From Gemmatimonadaceae bacterium (lineage in GTDB: Bacteria > Gemmatimonadota > Gemmatimonadetes > Gemmatimonadales > Gemmatimonadaceae), in contig DASYSS010000057.1 in the NCBI GenBank assembly GCA_036003045.1, positions 124,001-188,000 on the forward strand: a stretch of DNA of 64,000 bases, given 5' to 3'. Under the pieces are notes generated by a model that was given only the letters and a program-made list of their open reading frames with translations, was not told the origin of the DNA and searched no databases. Shown piece by piece: positions 8,443 to 15,836 of this stretch. Each line of letters starts with the position of its first letter. Position 1 is the first letter of the stretch. A program made the position numbers and the translations under genes.

Positions 8443-9111
8443 TCAGAAACGCGCGACCGCGGTCGGCGTGTCCACCAGGTGCTCGGCGACGAACCACACT
8501 TGCAGCTCGTTCGTCCGCAGCACGTCCGAGACAAGGATGTCGTTCGACGATTGATCGTCGAGATCATCGGCCCGCCCGGCGAGCTTCCGCGCCTCGTCGA
8601 TGATCAACTCGTGCGCCTCGAGCAGCCGCGAGAGCATCGACGGGACTTCTTCCGCGCCGTCGGGCGGACGTGGAATGCTCGTGAGCTCCGCGACGTGCCG
8701 GCCGTCGCCGACGGCGATGGCGCCGAGCGTTTGAATGCGTTCGGCGAGGAGGTCGATCAATTCTTCCTGCTCCTCAGCGTGTTTGTCCATGAGCAGATGC
8801 AATTGATAGAACGTATGTCCTCGCATCAGCCAGTGAGTCTTCTTGTACAGGTCGTACAGAACTCGCGTGTCCGCCAGGACCCGGTTGAGGCGCTGAGCCA
8901 TTTCCGCCCGCACGTTCGCGGACAGTCCGATCGGCATGTCGACGAGTTGGTCGAATCGCTGAACCTCGGCCCCGTGCTGATGGAGCCGCGGCTGGGATTC
9001 GCCGTTGGCGAGGCGCGAGGCGGAATGGGCGGTCTGTGACGGTTCGCCGTTGTGGTGGCGGGCTTTTTCCCCGTTGTGGTGGCGGGCTTTGGACAGTGCT
9101 CGCTTGATCAT
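8443..9111 (-). CDS. dps: Dps-family DNA-protecting ferritin
   Basis: A 222-aa Dps-like protein. All five inter-subunit ferroxidase ligands can be placed: H93 (KKTHW), H105 and D109 (QLHLLMD), D120 and E124 (IDLLAER). It should oxidise and store iron and protect DNA in stress. It carries an N-terminal extension of about 45 residues rich in Lys, Arg and His, with the octapeptide KARHHNGE present twice in tandem; positively charged Dps tails of this sort often bind DNA. The start at 9111 (MIKR) is the first ATG that gives a plausible Dps length; the frame stays open upstream only as low-complexity sequence. Converges on the SusC/SusD unit. Confidence 0.9.
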   Translation of the reverse strand: MIKRALSKARHHNGEKARHHNGEPSQTAHSASRLANGESQPRLHQHGAEVQRFDQLVDMPIGLSANVRAEMAQRLNRVLADTRVLYDLYKKTHWLMRGHTFYQLHLLMDKHAEEQEELIDLLAERIQTLGAIAVGDGRHVAELTSIPRPPDGAEEVPSMLSRLLEAHELIIDEARKLAGRADDLDDQSSNDILVSDVLRTNELQVWFVAEHLVDTPTAVARF

Positions 9112-9338
9112 TGGACTCTGCTCTCTGCGCGATATGGGGGGATGGCGACTGACACGGCCGGCGTCAGCCGCCCGATGAGACTGTGCAAGGAACGGCCCGT
9201 AATCAGTCGACGCTTCTACGGCGACGCGGCGGCGACGCAGCTGACCACGCCGTTCGAGCAGCACATCAGCATCGCCGGCGAGCTCGTCGCCGCCGCCTTG
9301 ACGTTCGCCCTTTGGCACCCCTCGTGGTTTCCCCTGGC

Positions 9339-9575
9339 GTGACGCTTGCATCCAGCGTGGCGCCCGTGATCGAGCGCCGAGGCGATTTCGGAACGCGCGA
9401 GCGATTCGCGGCGACATGCGGGGAGATTCGAATCCTCATGGAGCGGACGTCCCCCGGAATGCCTGCGCCGCAGCTCGAGCGGTTGGTCGCCGAGATGGCG
9501 CGCGTGCAGCTCCGCTTCGAGCCGCTCGGCGAGTCGCTCGCCGATCGGTACTTCGTCCCGCACCGCCGCGGTTGA
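9339..9575 (+). CDS. Small hypothetical protein
   Basis: A possible 78-aa protein from a GTG start, with an ordinary amphipathic composition (for example ERLVAEMARVQLRF). No domain is recognised and no clear ribosome binding site is seen. Kept at low confidence because composition and codon use look more gene-like than the antisense frames. Confidence 0.3.
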   Translation: MTLASSVAPVIERRGDFGTRERFAATCGEIRILMERTSPGMPAPQLERLVAEMARVQLRFEPLGESLADRYFVPHRRG

Positions 9576-9701
9576 AAAAGCGGCACTGTCTTGGCGGGGG
9601 GATCTCCAGCGCAATCGCGAGGAGACGCTGCGCGCGCTGGCCGGATCGACTAATGTGAATGTCGTGCGACCCGATGACCTTCCACCCGGCCGGCAATCGC
9701 G

Positions 9702-9992
9702 GTGAGCGCTCCCTGCCCGACCCTCGGCTACACGATCAGCGTCGAACCGCGCGCAACGGTGGACTTCTCCGCGCTGGCGGACGACTTGCGCCGACTGGCC
9801 GTGGCAAACGGCCTCGTCGTCTCGCGTCATGGACCGCGCGACCCACGCCCGCTCGCGTTCGAGGTCACCCGCGAGGGAAGTCAGGCCACACAAGCCGATC
9901 GCGAGCTCCTTCTGAATTGGGCCGCGCGCTGGAACCGCGTCGCCATGATTTCCGTTTCTGATCTGGAGGATGTGAGTTCCGCCGAGGGATGA
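9702..9992 (+). CDS. Small hypothetical protein
   Basis: A possible 96-aa cytosolic protein from a GTG start, with alternating helical and strand-like segments (VDFSALADDLRRLAVANGL, PLAFEVTREG, ELLLNWAARWNRVAMISV). No family recognised. It ends 47 bp before the start of the next secreted protein on the same strand. Confidence 0.4.
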   Translation: MSAPCPTLGYTISVEPRATVDFSALADDLRRLAVANGLVVSRHGPRDPRPLAFEVTREGSQATQADRELLLNWAARWNRVAMISVSDLEDVSSAEG

Positions 9993-10039
9993 GCTGGAGT
10001 CATACGGCTCGGCTCGCTCGGCCTTCAACCGAGGCTTCG

Positions 10040-11029
10040 ATGCGATCTCTCCGGGCTGCGGCACTCCTGCTCTGGTTGTTCCCCGCCGCTCTCGTCGCGC
10101 AATCGGCAACCCCGACGTCGTTCGTCACCACGGTCGGAAAGGACACGTTCTGTCTCGAGCAGTACGTCCGGACGGGCAACGTCGTCTCGGGAACGTGGGT
10201 CGTGATGCACCCACCGGGCGTGTACGTCCACGACTACCGAATCACGCTCGGCGACGACGGCATCCCCACGCGCTACGTGATGAAGTACAGCACCCCCGGT
10301 TCGCCGACACCCAGCCTCGATTCGCTGACGGTAGCCTACGGGCGTGATTCGGCCGAGCTGCGATTCTTCGAACGAGACTCGTCGTTCACACGGCGGATCG
10401 CGATGCACGAAGCTTTTCCACTGCTCGGACAGTCGTTCGTCGGCGTCGAGCTCGCGTTGACCCGGCTTCGCCGAATGCACGCGGACTCGATGACGATCAC
10501 CCTCCACCCGCCCTCGGAACCGAACCGCCCGATGACGGTCGCTCCGATTCGATTCGTCGGCAAGGATTCGGCGTACTTGGGCGCCGCGGTGCGCCTGAGC
10601 GTCGCGGCCGATGGCGGCATCCTCGGTCTTCGATCCGGAGCTCTCGAACTTCGCCGCGTCGCACCCTACGACATTCGCGCGATCACGGACGGGTTCGTGA
10701 AGGCGTATGCGCCGCGCATCGCCGCGCTGGCCGCTGCCGCGGCCGCCCGAGTGGAAATCCCACTCTCGGGCGTACAACTCGACCGTTTCGTCGGCGAATA
10801 CTCACTCGGCGCGACGACGATCCCGGTCGTGCGCGCCGGTGATCACCTTCAGATCCGCTTGCCGCAGGCTAGCCCGCTGCAACTCCTCGCGATGTCGCCA
10901 ACCGAGTTCTTCATTCGCCAGCCGGATCTCGTGATCGCCTTCGAGACCGATTCGGCCGGCCACGTCACCGGCCTCACCCTGACGCAGGGCGAAGCGAAGC
11001 AGCAGCTGCGCCGCACGAAGTCCCCTTAG
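10040..11029 (+). CDS. Secreted protein with C-terminal DUF3471-like domain
   Basis: A 329-aa exported protein: signal peptide ending near LVAQS, then a beta-rich body of unknown family with many Thr and Ser residues. The last 80 residues (from LDRFVGEYSLGATTIPVV to LTLTQGEAKQQLRR) match the pattern of the DUF3471 domain often found behind beta-lactamase-like or peptidase domains. No catalytic domain is recognised here. The start at 10040 puts the Met directly before the signal sequence. Confidence 0.65.
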   Translation: MRSLRAAALLLWLFPAALVAQSATPTSFVTTVGKDTFCLEQYVRTGNVVSGTWVVMHPPGVYVHDYRITLGDDGIPTRYVMKYSTPGSPTPSLDSLTVAYGRDSAELRFFERDSSFTRRIAMHEAFPLLGQSFVGVELALTRLRRMHADSMTITLHPPSEPNRPMTVAPIRFVGKDSAYLGAAVRLSVAADGGILGLRSGALELRRVAPYDIRAITDGFVKAYAPRIAALAAAAAARVEIPLSGVQLDRFVGEYSLGATTIPVVRAGDHLQIRLPQASPLQLLAMSPTEFFIRQPDLVIAFETDSAGHVTGLTLTQGEAKQQLRRTKSP

Positions 11030-11049
11030 CGCCGTCGTTACAATGAGGG

Positions 11050-12156
11050 GTGAGCCCACCGCGCGCGAAAACCAACCTAGACACGAACGCCGTGGTGGCC
11101 GGCCTGCTCCGCGACCTGTCCGCGGCAAAGTCCGATCGGCAATCGAGCTTGGGTTACAAGCGCGCCGCCGGCGCCGTGTTCGATCTCGAGGAACCGCTCG
11201 AGAGCTACGTCGAGCCTGGTGGCGCGCTGCGCAAGATTGCGAATGTCGGACCGAAGTCCGAACGAGTCGCGCTCGACGTGCTGCGCACTGGTGGCTCGGA
11301 GTATGTCGAAACCACCGTTCGCGCGAGTGAAAATGCGGACGACGTAGCACAGGGTCGCGCGGTGCGCGAGAACTTCATGAGCCGCGCGCGAGTCCTGGAA
11401 GCGCTCGCCGCGCCTGCGCCGGGCGCGATCGAGGTGAGCGACTATCGGGGTGACTTGCAGATGCACTCGACGTGGAGCGACGGTCGCCAGACGCTCGAGG
11501 ACATCATCGAGGCGGCGCTCGAGCGGGGCTACGCGTTTTGCGGCGTCACCGATCACTCGTACGGCCTTCGCATCGCGCGCGGCGTGTCGATGGCCGACCT
11601 CGCCGAGGAGCATCGTGAGATCGACGCTCTCAACCAGCGATACGAGGGACGCTTCCGGCTGATCAAAGGAATCGAAGCGAACGTGATGCCCGACGGCTCG
11701 ATCGACATGAAGCCCGACGAGCTCGCCCGCCTCGAGTTCGTCGTCGCCGCGCCTCATTCCGCGCTCCGCACGCCGGCCGACCAAACGGCTCGAATGGTGA
11801 CAGCCGTTCGCGCGCACGGGGTGCACATCCTCGGACACCCGCGCGGCCGTCACTACAGCGAGAGACTCGGCATTCAAGCGGATTGGCCGGAGGTCTTCGC
11901 CGCGGCGGCCAACGCGAACGTCGCGGTGGAAGTCGACGGTGACCCTTGGCGACAGGACGTCGACTTCGAGCTCGCGCGCGACGCGCTCGCCGCCGGCTGC
12001 CTTTTCGCTCTCGACAGCGACGCACACTCGCCGCCGGAATTGCGCAACGCGGAAATCGCCGTCGCCCACGCCCGGTTGGCCGGCGTTCCCGCTGACCGGG
12101 TCATCAACTGCTGGCCGTTCGACCGATTGATGGACTGGTTCGCCGATCGACGCTGA
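11050..12156 (+). CDS. HhH-PHP protein resembling PolX without its polymerase core
   Basis: A 368-aa protein starting with GTG. Residues 10-80 resemble the N-terminal helix-hairpin-helix region of bacterial PolX (NAVVAGLLRDLSAAK, LGYKRAAGAVFDLEEPL, LRKIANVGPKS). From about 133 onward it is a PHP phosphoesterase: DLQMHSTWSDG (H139, D144), GVTDHS (168-170), GIEANV (E209), HILGHPRG and DSDAHSP supply the usual metal ligands. PolX is about 570 aa with a nucleotidyltransferase core between these parts; that core of roughly 200 aa is missing. A 3'-5' exonuclease or AP-site/phosphoesterase role on DNA is likely but inferred. Confidence 0.8.
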   Translation: MSPPRAKTNLDTNAVVAGLLRDLSAAKSDRQSSLGYKRAAGAVFDLEEPLESYVEPGGALRKIANVGPKSERVALDVLRTGGSEYVETTVRASENADDVAQGRAVRENFMSRARVLEALAAPAPGAIEVSDYRGDLQMHSTWSDGRQTLEDIIEAALERGYAFCGVTDHSYGLRIARGVSMADLAEEHREIDALNQRYEGRFRLIKGIEANVMPDGSIDMKPDELARLEFVVAAPHSALRTPADQTARMVTAVRAHGVHILGHPRGRHYSERLGIQADWPEVFAAAANANVAVEVDGDPWRQDVDFELARDALAAGCLFALDSDAHSPPELRNAEIAVAHARLAGVPADRVINCWPFDRLMDWFADRR

Positions 12157-12169
12157 TCGGAATCGTCGC

Positions 12170-12216
12170 CGAAACGATTGTTCGTTTTGACGAATTCCTC
12201 CGGGCGGGCTTAGCTT
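12170..12216 (+). promoter_or_regulatory. Candidate MarR promoter with operator-like inverted repeat
   Basis: CGAAACGA (12170-12177) and TCGTTTTG (12182-12189) form an inverted repeat with one mismatch around TTGT. It overlaps a -35-like TTGACG (12187-12192). A weak -10 (TAGCTT, 12211-12216) follows at 18 bp, which would place the transcript start at or next to the ATG at 12224. The -10 is poor, so this is tentative. Confidence 0.4.
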
Positions 12217-12223
12217 CGCGGAC

Positions 12224-12682
12224 ATGACCATCGATCAGGTCGTCCAGGTGGTGCAAGTCGCCTATCCGCAGGTCTACCTCGCCTGCCACACGCGCCACCA
12301 GCGAAAGCGCTCCACCGACCACCGGCTTTCAGCGCGCGACGCGGCCATCCTCGCGCACCTCGACGTCGAGCGCCCGATGCAACCGTCGCGGCTCGCTCAT
12401 CACTTGAACGTCACACGCTCGACCTTGTCCGAAGCGCTGAAGCGCCTCACCGCGCTCGGCTTCGTGGCGCGCGTTTCCGCATCGGCGGACCGGCGTTCCT
12501 CGGGCGCGCTGCTCACTCCCAAGGGCGCGCGGGCGATTCACGACACCTCGGTGCTCGAGACGCGTCAGCTCCGCGCCGCGATCGAGCTGGCCCCGCGCGA
12601 CGACCGCGCGGCGATCGTGCTCGGCATGAACCGTCTCGCCGATGCCTGCCGGCGAATGACCGAACGGCGGGCGCGCGCATGA
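12224..12682 (+). CDS. MarR-family transcriptional regulator
   Basis: A 152-aa winged-helix regulator. The HTH is in residues about 40-75 (DAAILAHLDVERPMQPSRLAHHLNVTRSTLSEALKRL split over two helices), followed by the wing ASADRRSSGALLTPKG. The dimerising helices lie at the termini. Its stop overlaps the next start codon by the ATGA motif, so it is translationally coupled to the SRPBCC gene, which is its probable target together with itself. Confidence 0.85.
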   Translation: MTIDQVVQVVQVAYPQVYLACHTRHQRKRSTDHRLSARDAAILAHLDVERPMQPSRLAHHLNVTRSTLSEALKRLTALGFVARVSASADRRSSGALLTPKGARAIHDTSVLETRQLRAAIELAPRDDRAAIVLGMNRLADACRRMTERRARA

Positions 12683-13179
12683 AATACTCTCTGATCGCGC
12701 TCGGCGTCGTCGCTCTGCTGCTCGTCGTCTTGATCGCGGCCGGCTACACGTTGCCGGTCAAACACCGCGCGACGGTGGACGCTACGATCTCCGCTCAGCC
12801 CGACCGGGTGTACGCTCTCATCACGAACGTGGCGTCGTTTCCGAACTGGCGAACGGGCGTGAAATCCGTCGAAGTTCTGCCGTCCTCCGACGGGAAGCAG
12901 CGCTGGCGAGAAGTGTCCAAGAACGGAACGATTCCATTCGTCGTCGAGGCGGAGGACCCGCCGAACCGGCTCGTTGGGCGAATCGATTCTAAGTCGTTGC
13001 CGTTCGGCGGAACGTGGACCTACGAGCTCCGATCCGACTCGGCCGGACGAACCAATCTTCGGATCACCGAAGACGGCGAGATCTACAACCCGATCTTCCG
13101 GCTCATCAGCCGATTCTTCATCGGCTACGAGGGCACGATTCGCCAGTATCTCGCCGACGTCGAGCGAAAGTTGCGGTAA
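12679..13179 (+). CDS. SRPBCC-family protein with N-terminal membrane anchor
   Basis: A 166-aa protein with one N-terminal hydrophobic segment (residues 4-24) followed by a START/Bet v1-like domain of the polyketide-cyclase type (HRATVDATISAQPDRVYALI, then FPNWRTGVKSVEVLP). The ligand is unknown. The gene overlaps the MarR gene by 4 bp and forms a two-gene operon with it. Confidence 0.8.
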   Translation: MKYSLIALGVVALLLVVLIAAGYTLPVKHRATVDATISAQPDRVYALITNVASFPNWRTGVKSVEVLPSSDGKQRWREVSKNGTIPFVVEAEDPPNRLVGRIDSKSLPFGGTWTYELRSDSAGRTNLRITEDGEIYNPIFRLISRFFIGYEGTIRQYLADVERKLR

Positions 13180-13182
13180 GGT

Positions 13183-13494
13183 TTAGCTGTGCGCGAGAAC
13201 TCGGAGCCCGAACGTGGGCATCGGGTCAAATCCTACGTCGTCCACGTAGCAGTATCCCCACTCGTCGCCGGGCTCGAAGCTTCGAATCACCGGGTGCTGC
13301 GTCTGATGAAAATGTTTCGTGGCGTGTTTGTTCGGCGACTCGTCGCAGCAGCCTACGTGCCCGCACGTCAGGCAGAGTCGCAGGTGCACCCATTCGCCTC
13401 CCGACACGAGACACTCTTCGCATCCGTCGGGTGTGCGGGGCTCTTTGGGATGAAGTCCGACGAGATGGTCGCAGCGCGGAGGACGAGTTGACAT
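13183..13494 (-). CDS. UBP-type zinc finger protein
   Basis: A 103-aa protein that is almost entirely a ZnF-UBP domain: CDHL, CEECL, then CLTCGHVGCCDESPNKHATK with HFHQTQHPV give the Cys/His ligands typical of this fold, plus the aromatic DEWGYCYVDD end. Bacterial members are common next to unrelated genes and their role is unknown. The ATG at 13494 is chosen because earlier in-frame sequence is Arg-rich. Confidence 0.85.
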   Translation of the reverse strand: MSTRPPRCDHLVGLHPKEPRTPDGCEECLVSGGEWVHLRLCLTCGHVGCCDESPNKHATKHFHQTQHPVIRSFEPGDEWGYCYVDDVGFDPMPTFGLRVLAHS

Positions 13495-13594
13495 GTGACC
13501 GGTCGTTTTCAGTTCGAGGGTAAATTGGGCCGGGCGACAATCGCCTGCGAGGCCCTTCCGAGAATTTGCTCCCCGCCCCAAGGGCTCACGACGG

Positions 13595-14386
13595 CTACAG
13601 GCTCGACGTGCCAAGCCCTGCCGCGCTCGCCGTCGAGTCGGTGACGAGCATGCAGCCGGGCGCGTGCGTGATCGCAAACGGAATCTTCGCTGTCGCGATC
13701 GCCGCCTGCGGCGTCACTCCACAGGCCCAGAACACCGGGACCTCCCCGGGCGCGACCTCGGCGGGATCTCCGTATGGCGGCGACGAAAGGTCCTCGATGC
13801 CGATCGCTCCCGGCGACCCGACGTGCACCGGCGCGCCGTGAGCCGACGGAAATCGCGATGTGATCTCGATCGCCCGCGCAACGTCGCCCGCGGCGAGAGG
13901 GCGCATCGAGACGACGAGCGGCCCGGCGAACGGGCCCGCGCGCGCGCACTGAAGGTTCGTACGGTACATCGCGACGTTCGTCCGCGATGCGAGATGTTTG
14001 AGCGGAATTCCGGCCGCGGTGAGCGCCGCCTCGAAGGTGAACGAGCATCCGAGGACGAACGCGACGAGATCGTCGCGTTCCCGCCAGAGACCCGAAACGT
14101 CGGTGATCTCTTTGGCCAACATACCGTCGCGCCAGACACGGTAGCGCGGTACGTCGGTGCTCACGTCGATGTCGGCGCCGAGCGCCGGAAGTTGAGTCGT
14201 GCCGGGCTCGGTTCTTCCGATCACCGGACACGGCTTGGGATTCAGCCGGCAGAACGTCGCGAAGTGGTCGGCCACGTCCATCGGAACGGCGACGAGGTTG
14301 CCCTGCACGAATCCGGGCGCGAGTCCGGCGGTCGGCCCGTTCAGCGCGCCGGCTCTGGCGGCCAGCCGAACCTCCCGCCCGTTCAT
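13595..14386 (-). CDS. DUF1445 / D-glutamate cyclase-like (putative hydro-lyase) family protein
   Basis: A 263-aa protein of the DUF1445 (YcsI-like) family. Family signatures include the N-terminal [17 protein letters not shown], then [30 protein letters not shown] and [13 protein letters not shown], and the C-terminal [11 protein letters not shown] with [12 protein letters not shown]. The ATG overlaps the end of the MFS transporter gene by 4 bp, so the two are translationally coupled. The combination suggests uptake and first-step conversion of an organic or amino acid; the substrate is not visible. Confidence 0.88.
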   Translation of the reverse strand: MNGREVRLAARAGALNGPTAGLAPGFVQGNLVAVPMDVADHFATFCRLNPKPCPVIGRTEPGTTQLPALGADIDVSTDVPRYRVWRDGMLAKEITDVSGLWRERDDLVAFVLGCSFTFEAALTAAGIPLKHLASRTNVAMYRTNLQCARAGPFAGPLVVSMRPLAAGDVARAIEITSRFPSAHGAPVHVGSPGAIGIEDLSSPPYGDPAEVAPGEVPVFWACGVTPQAAIATAKIPFAITHAPGCMLVTDSTASAAGLGTSSL

Positions 14387-15681
14387 GATTCCAGCGCTCG
14401 GCCGCGCGTCTCCGGCAGAAGGAACGCGGCGATTCCCATGAGGCTGTACGCGATCGTCGCGAAGATGGCGATCGCGCGCGACAACGGCATCGTCGCTGAG
14501 ATGTAACCGACGAGCGCGGGGAACGTCGCGCCGATGCCACGCCCGAAGTTGTAGGCGAATCCCATCGCCGAGCCGCGGACGCGCGTCGGAAACAGCTCCG
14601 AGAAGAAAGCGCCGAGTCCGGAGAAGTAGCCGGACGCGACGAAGCCGAGTGGAAAGCCGAGAACCCAGAGGACGTTGTTCGTGACGGGCGCGCGCGTGTA
14701 CACGAGCGTCATGACGAGCGCGCCGGCGGAGAACATGAGAAAGAGCATTCGCCGTCCGACACGGTCGGCCAGCCACGCTCCGGTGAGATAGCCGGTGAAC
14801 GCGCCGGTGATGAGGAACGCCAGGTAGCTCGTCGAACCGACGATCGTGAGATGTCGTTCCGTTTGGAGAAACACCGGCAGCCACGTGTTGATGGCGTAGT
14901 ATCCGCCCTGGGCTCCCGTGCCGAGCAGCGCGGCAAGCGCGGTCGTCTTGAGCAGACCGGGGCTGAAGATCTCCCACATCGAGCCCATTGCCGCCCGCTC
15001 GCCTCGCGCCGCGGCGGCGACCGGCGGCTCCTCAACGAAGCGCCGAATTACGAGCACGTAGATCGCCGGCACGAAACCGAGCGCGAACATCCAGCGCCAC
15101 GCCTGCTGCTCCGGAAGCAACGAGTACACGATCGCCTGAAGCAGCACGGCGCTCCCCCAGCCCACTGCCCATCCCGATTGAACGCATCCCACCGCGCGGC
15201 CGCGATAGCGCGGACGAATCGTTTCGCTCATCAACGCCGCGGCGGCCGTCCACTCGCCGCCGAACCCGAAACCGAGTAGCGCGCGAAAAATCGCGAGCTG
15301 GGTGAAGCTCTGCGCGAACGCCGAGAGAAGACTGAACGCCGCGAACCACAGCACCGTGATCTGCACCGCGCGCACTCTTCCCACGTGATCGGAGACGTAG
15401 CCCGCGATCCAACCTCCGAACGCCGAGCACAAGAGCGTCGCGCTGACCGTGAGGCCCGCCGATCCGCGGTCCACATGCCAGAGCGAGATCACGCTCCCCA
15501 GCACCAGTGTGTAGATCGTGAAATCGAGGCCATCCAGCGCGTACCCGAGCGCGCAGGCGAGCATCGTGCGACGCTCGCGCAGCGTCATGCCGCGGTAGAA
15601 CGCGGCCAGCCCCGAGTCGTCGGTTTCGGCGGTGGCCTGCGTGGCGAGCGTGGCTTCGATGGGGTCGGTCACCGGCGCCAA
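14383..15681 (-). CDS. MFS transporter, organic-acid/sugar symporter type
   Basis: A 432-aa protein with the 12-helix MFS layout: [14 protein letters not shown] in TM1, the inter-helix motif [13 protein letters not shown] after TM2, [17 protein letters not shown] in TM4, a long central loop near residues 205-225, and a second GRR motif ([11 protein letters not shown]). The TM1 Asp pattern resembles aromatic-acid and related proton symporters. It begins with TTG at 15681; a GTG three codons later is equally possible. First gene of an operon with the DUF1445 protein. Confidence 0.88.
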   Translation of the reverse strand: MAPVTDPIEATLATQATAETDDSGLAAFYRGMTLRERRTMLACALGYALDGLDFTIYTLVLGSVISLWHVDRGSAGLTVSATLLCSAFGGWIAGYVSDHVGRVRAVQITVLWFAAFSLLSAFAQSFTQLAIFRALLGFGFGGEWTAAAALMSETIRPRYRGRAVGCVQSGWAVGWGSAVLLQAIVYSLLPEQQAWRWMFALGFVPAIYVLVIRRFVEEPPVAAAARGERAAMGSMWEIFSPGLLKTTALAALLGTGAQGGYYAINTWLPVFLQTERHLTIVGSTSYLAFLITGAFTGYLTGAWLADRVGRRMLFLMFSAGALVMTLVYTRAPVTNNVLWVLGFPLGFVASGYFSGLGAFFSELFPTRVRGSAMGFAYNFGRGIGATFPALVGYISATMPLSRAIAIFATIAYSLMGIAAFLLPETRGRALES

Positions 15682-15836
15682 CGTATCGCCCCAACGACGC
15701 GCACGCCATCGACCATTTCCTCCGGCGTGGGCCGTGGATTCCGACCTCTTGGCGATTCTGGCCCGCCTACCGAGGAGACGATATCTTGCGTCGCACAGAC
15801 GCTCATTCCCGCCCCCTCCGACGACGGAGCGACGCC

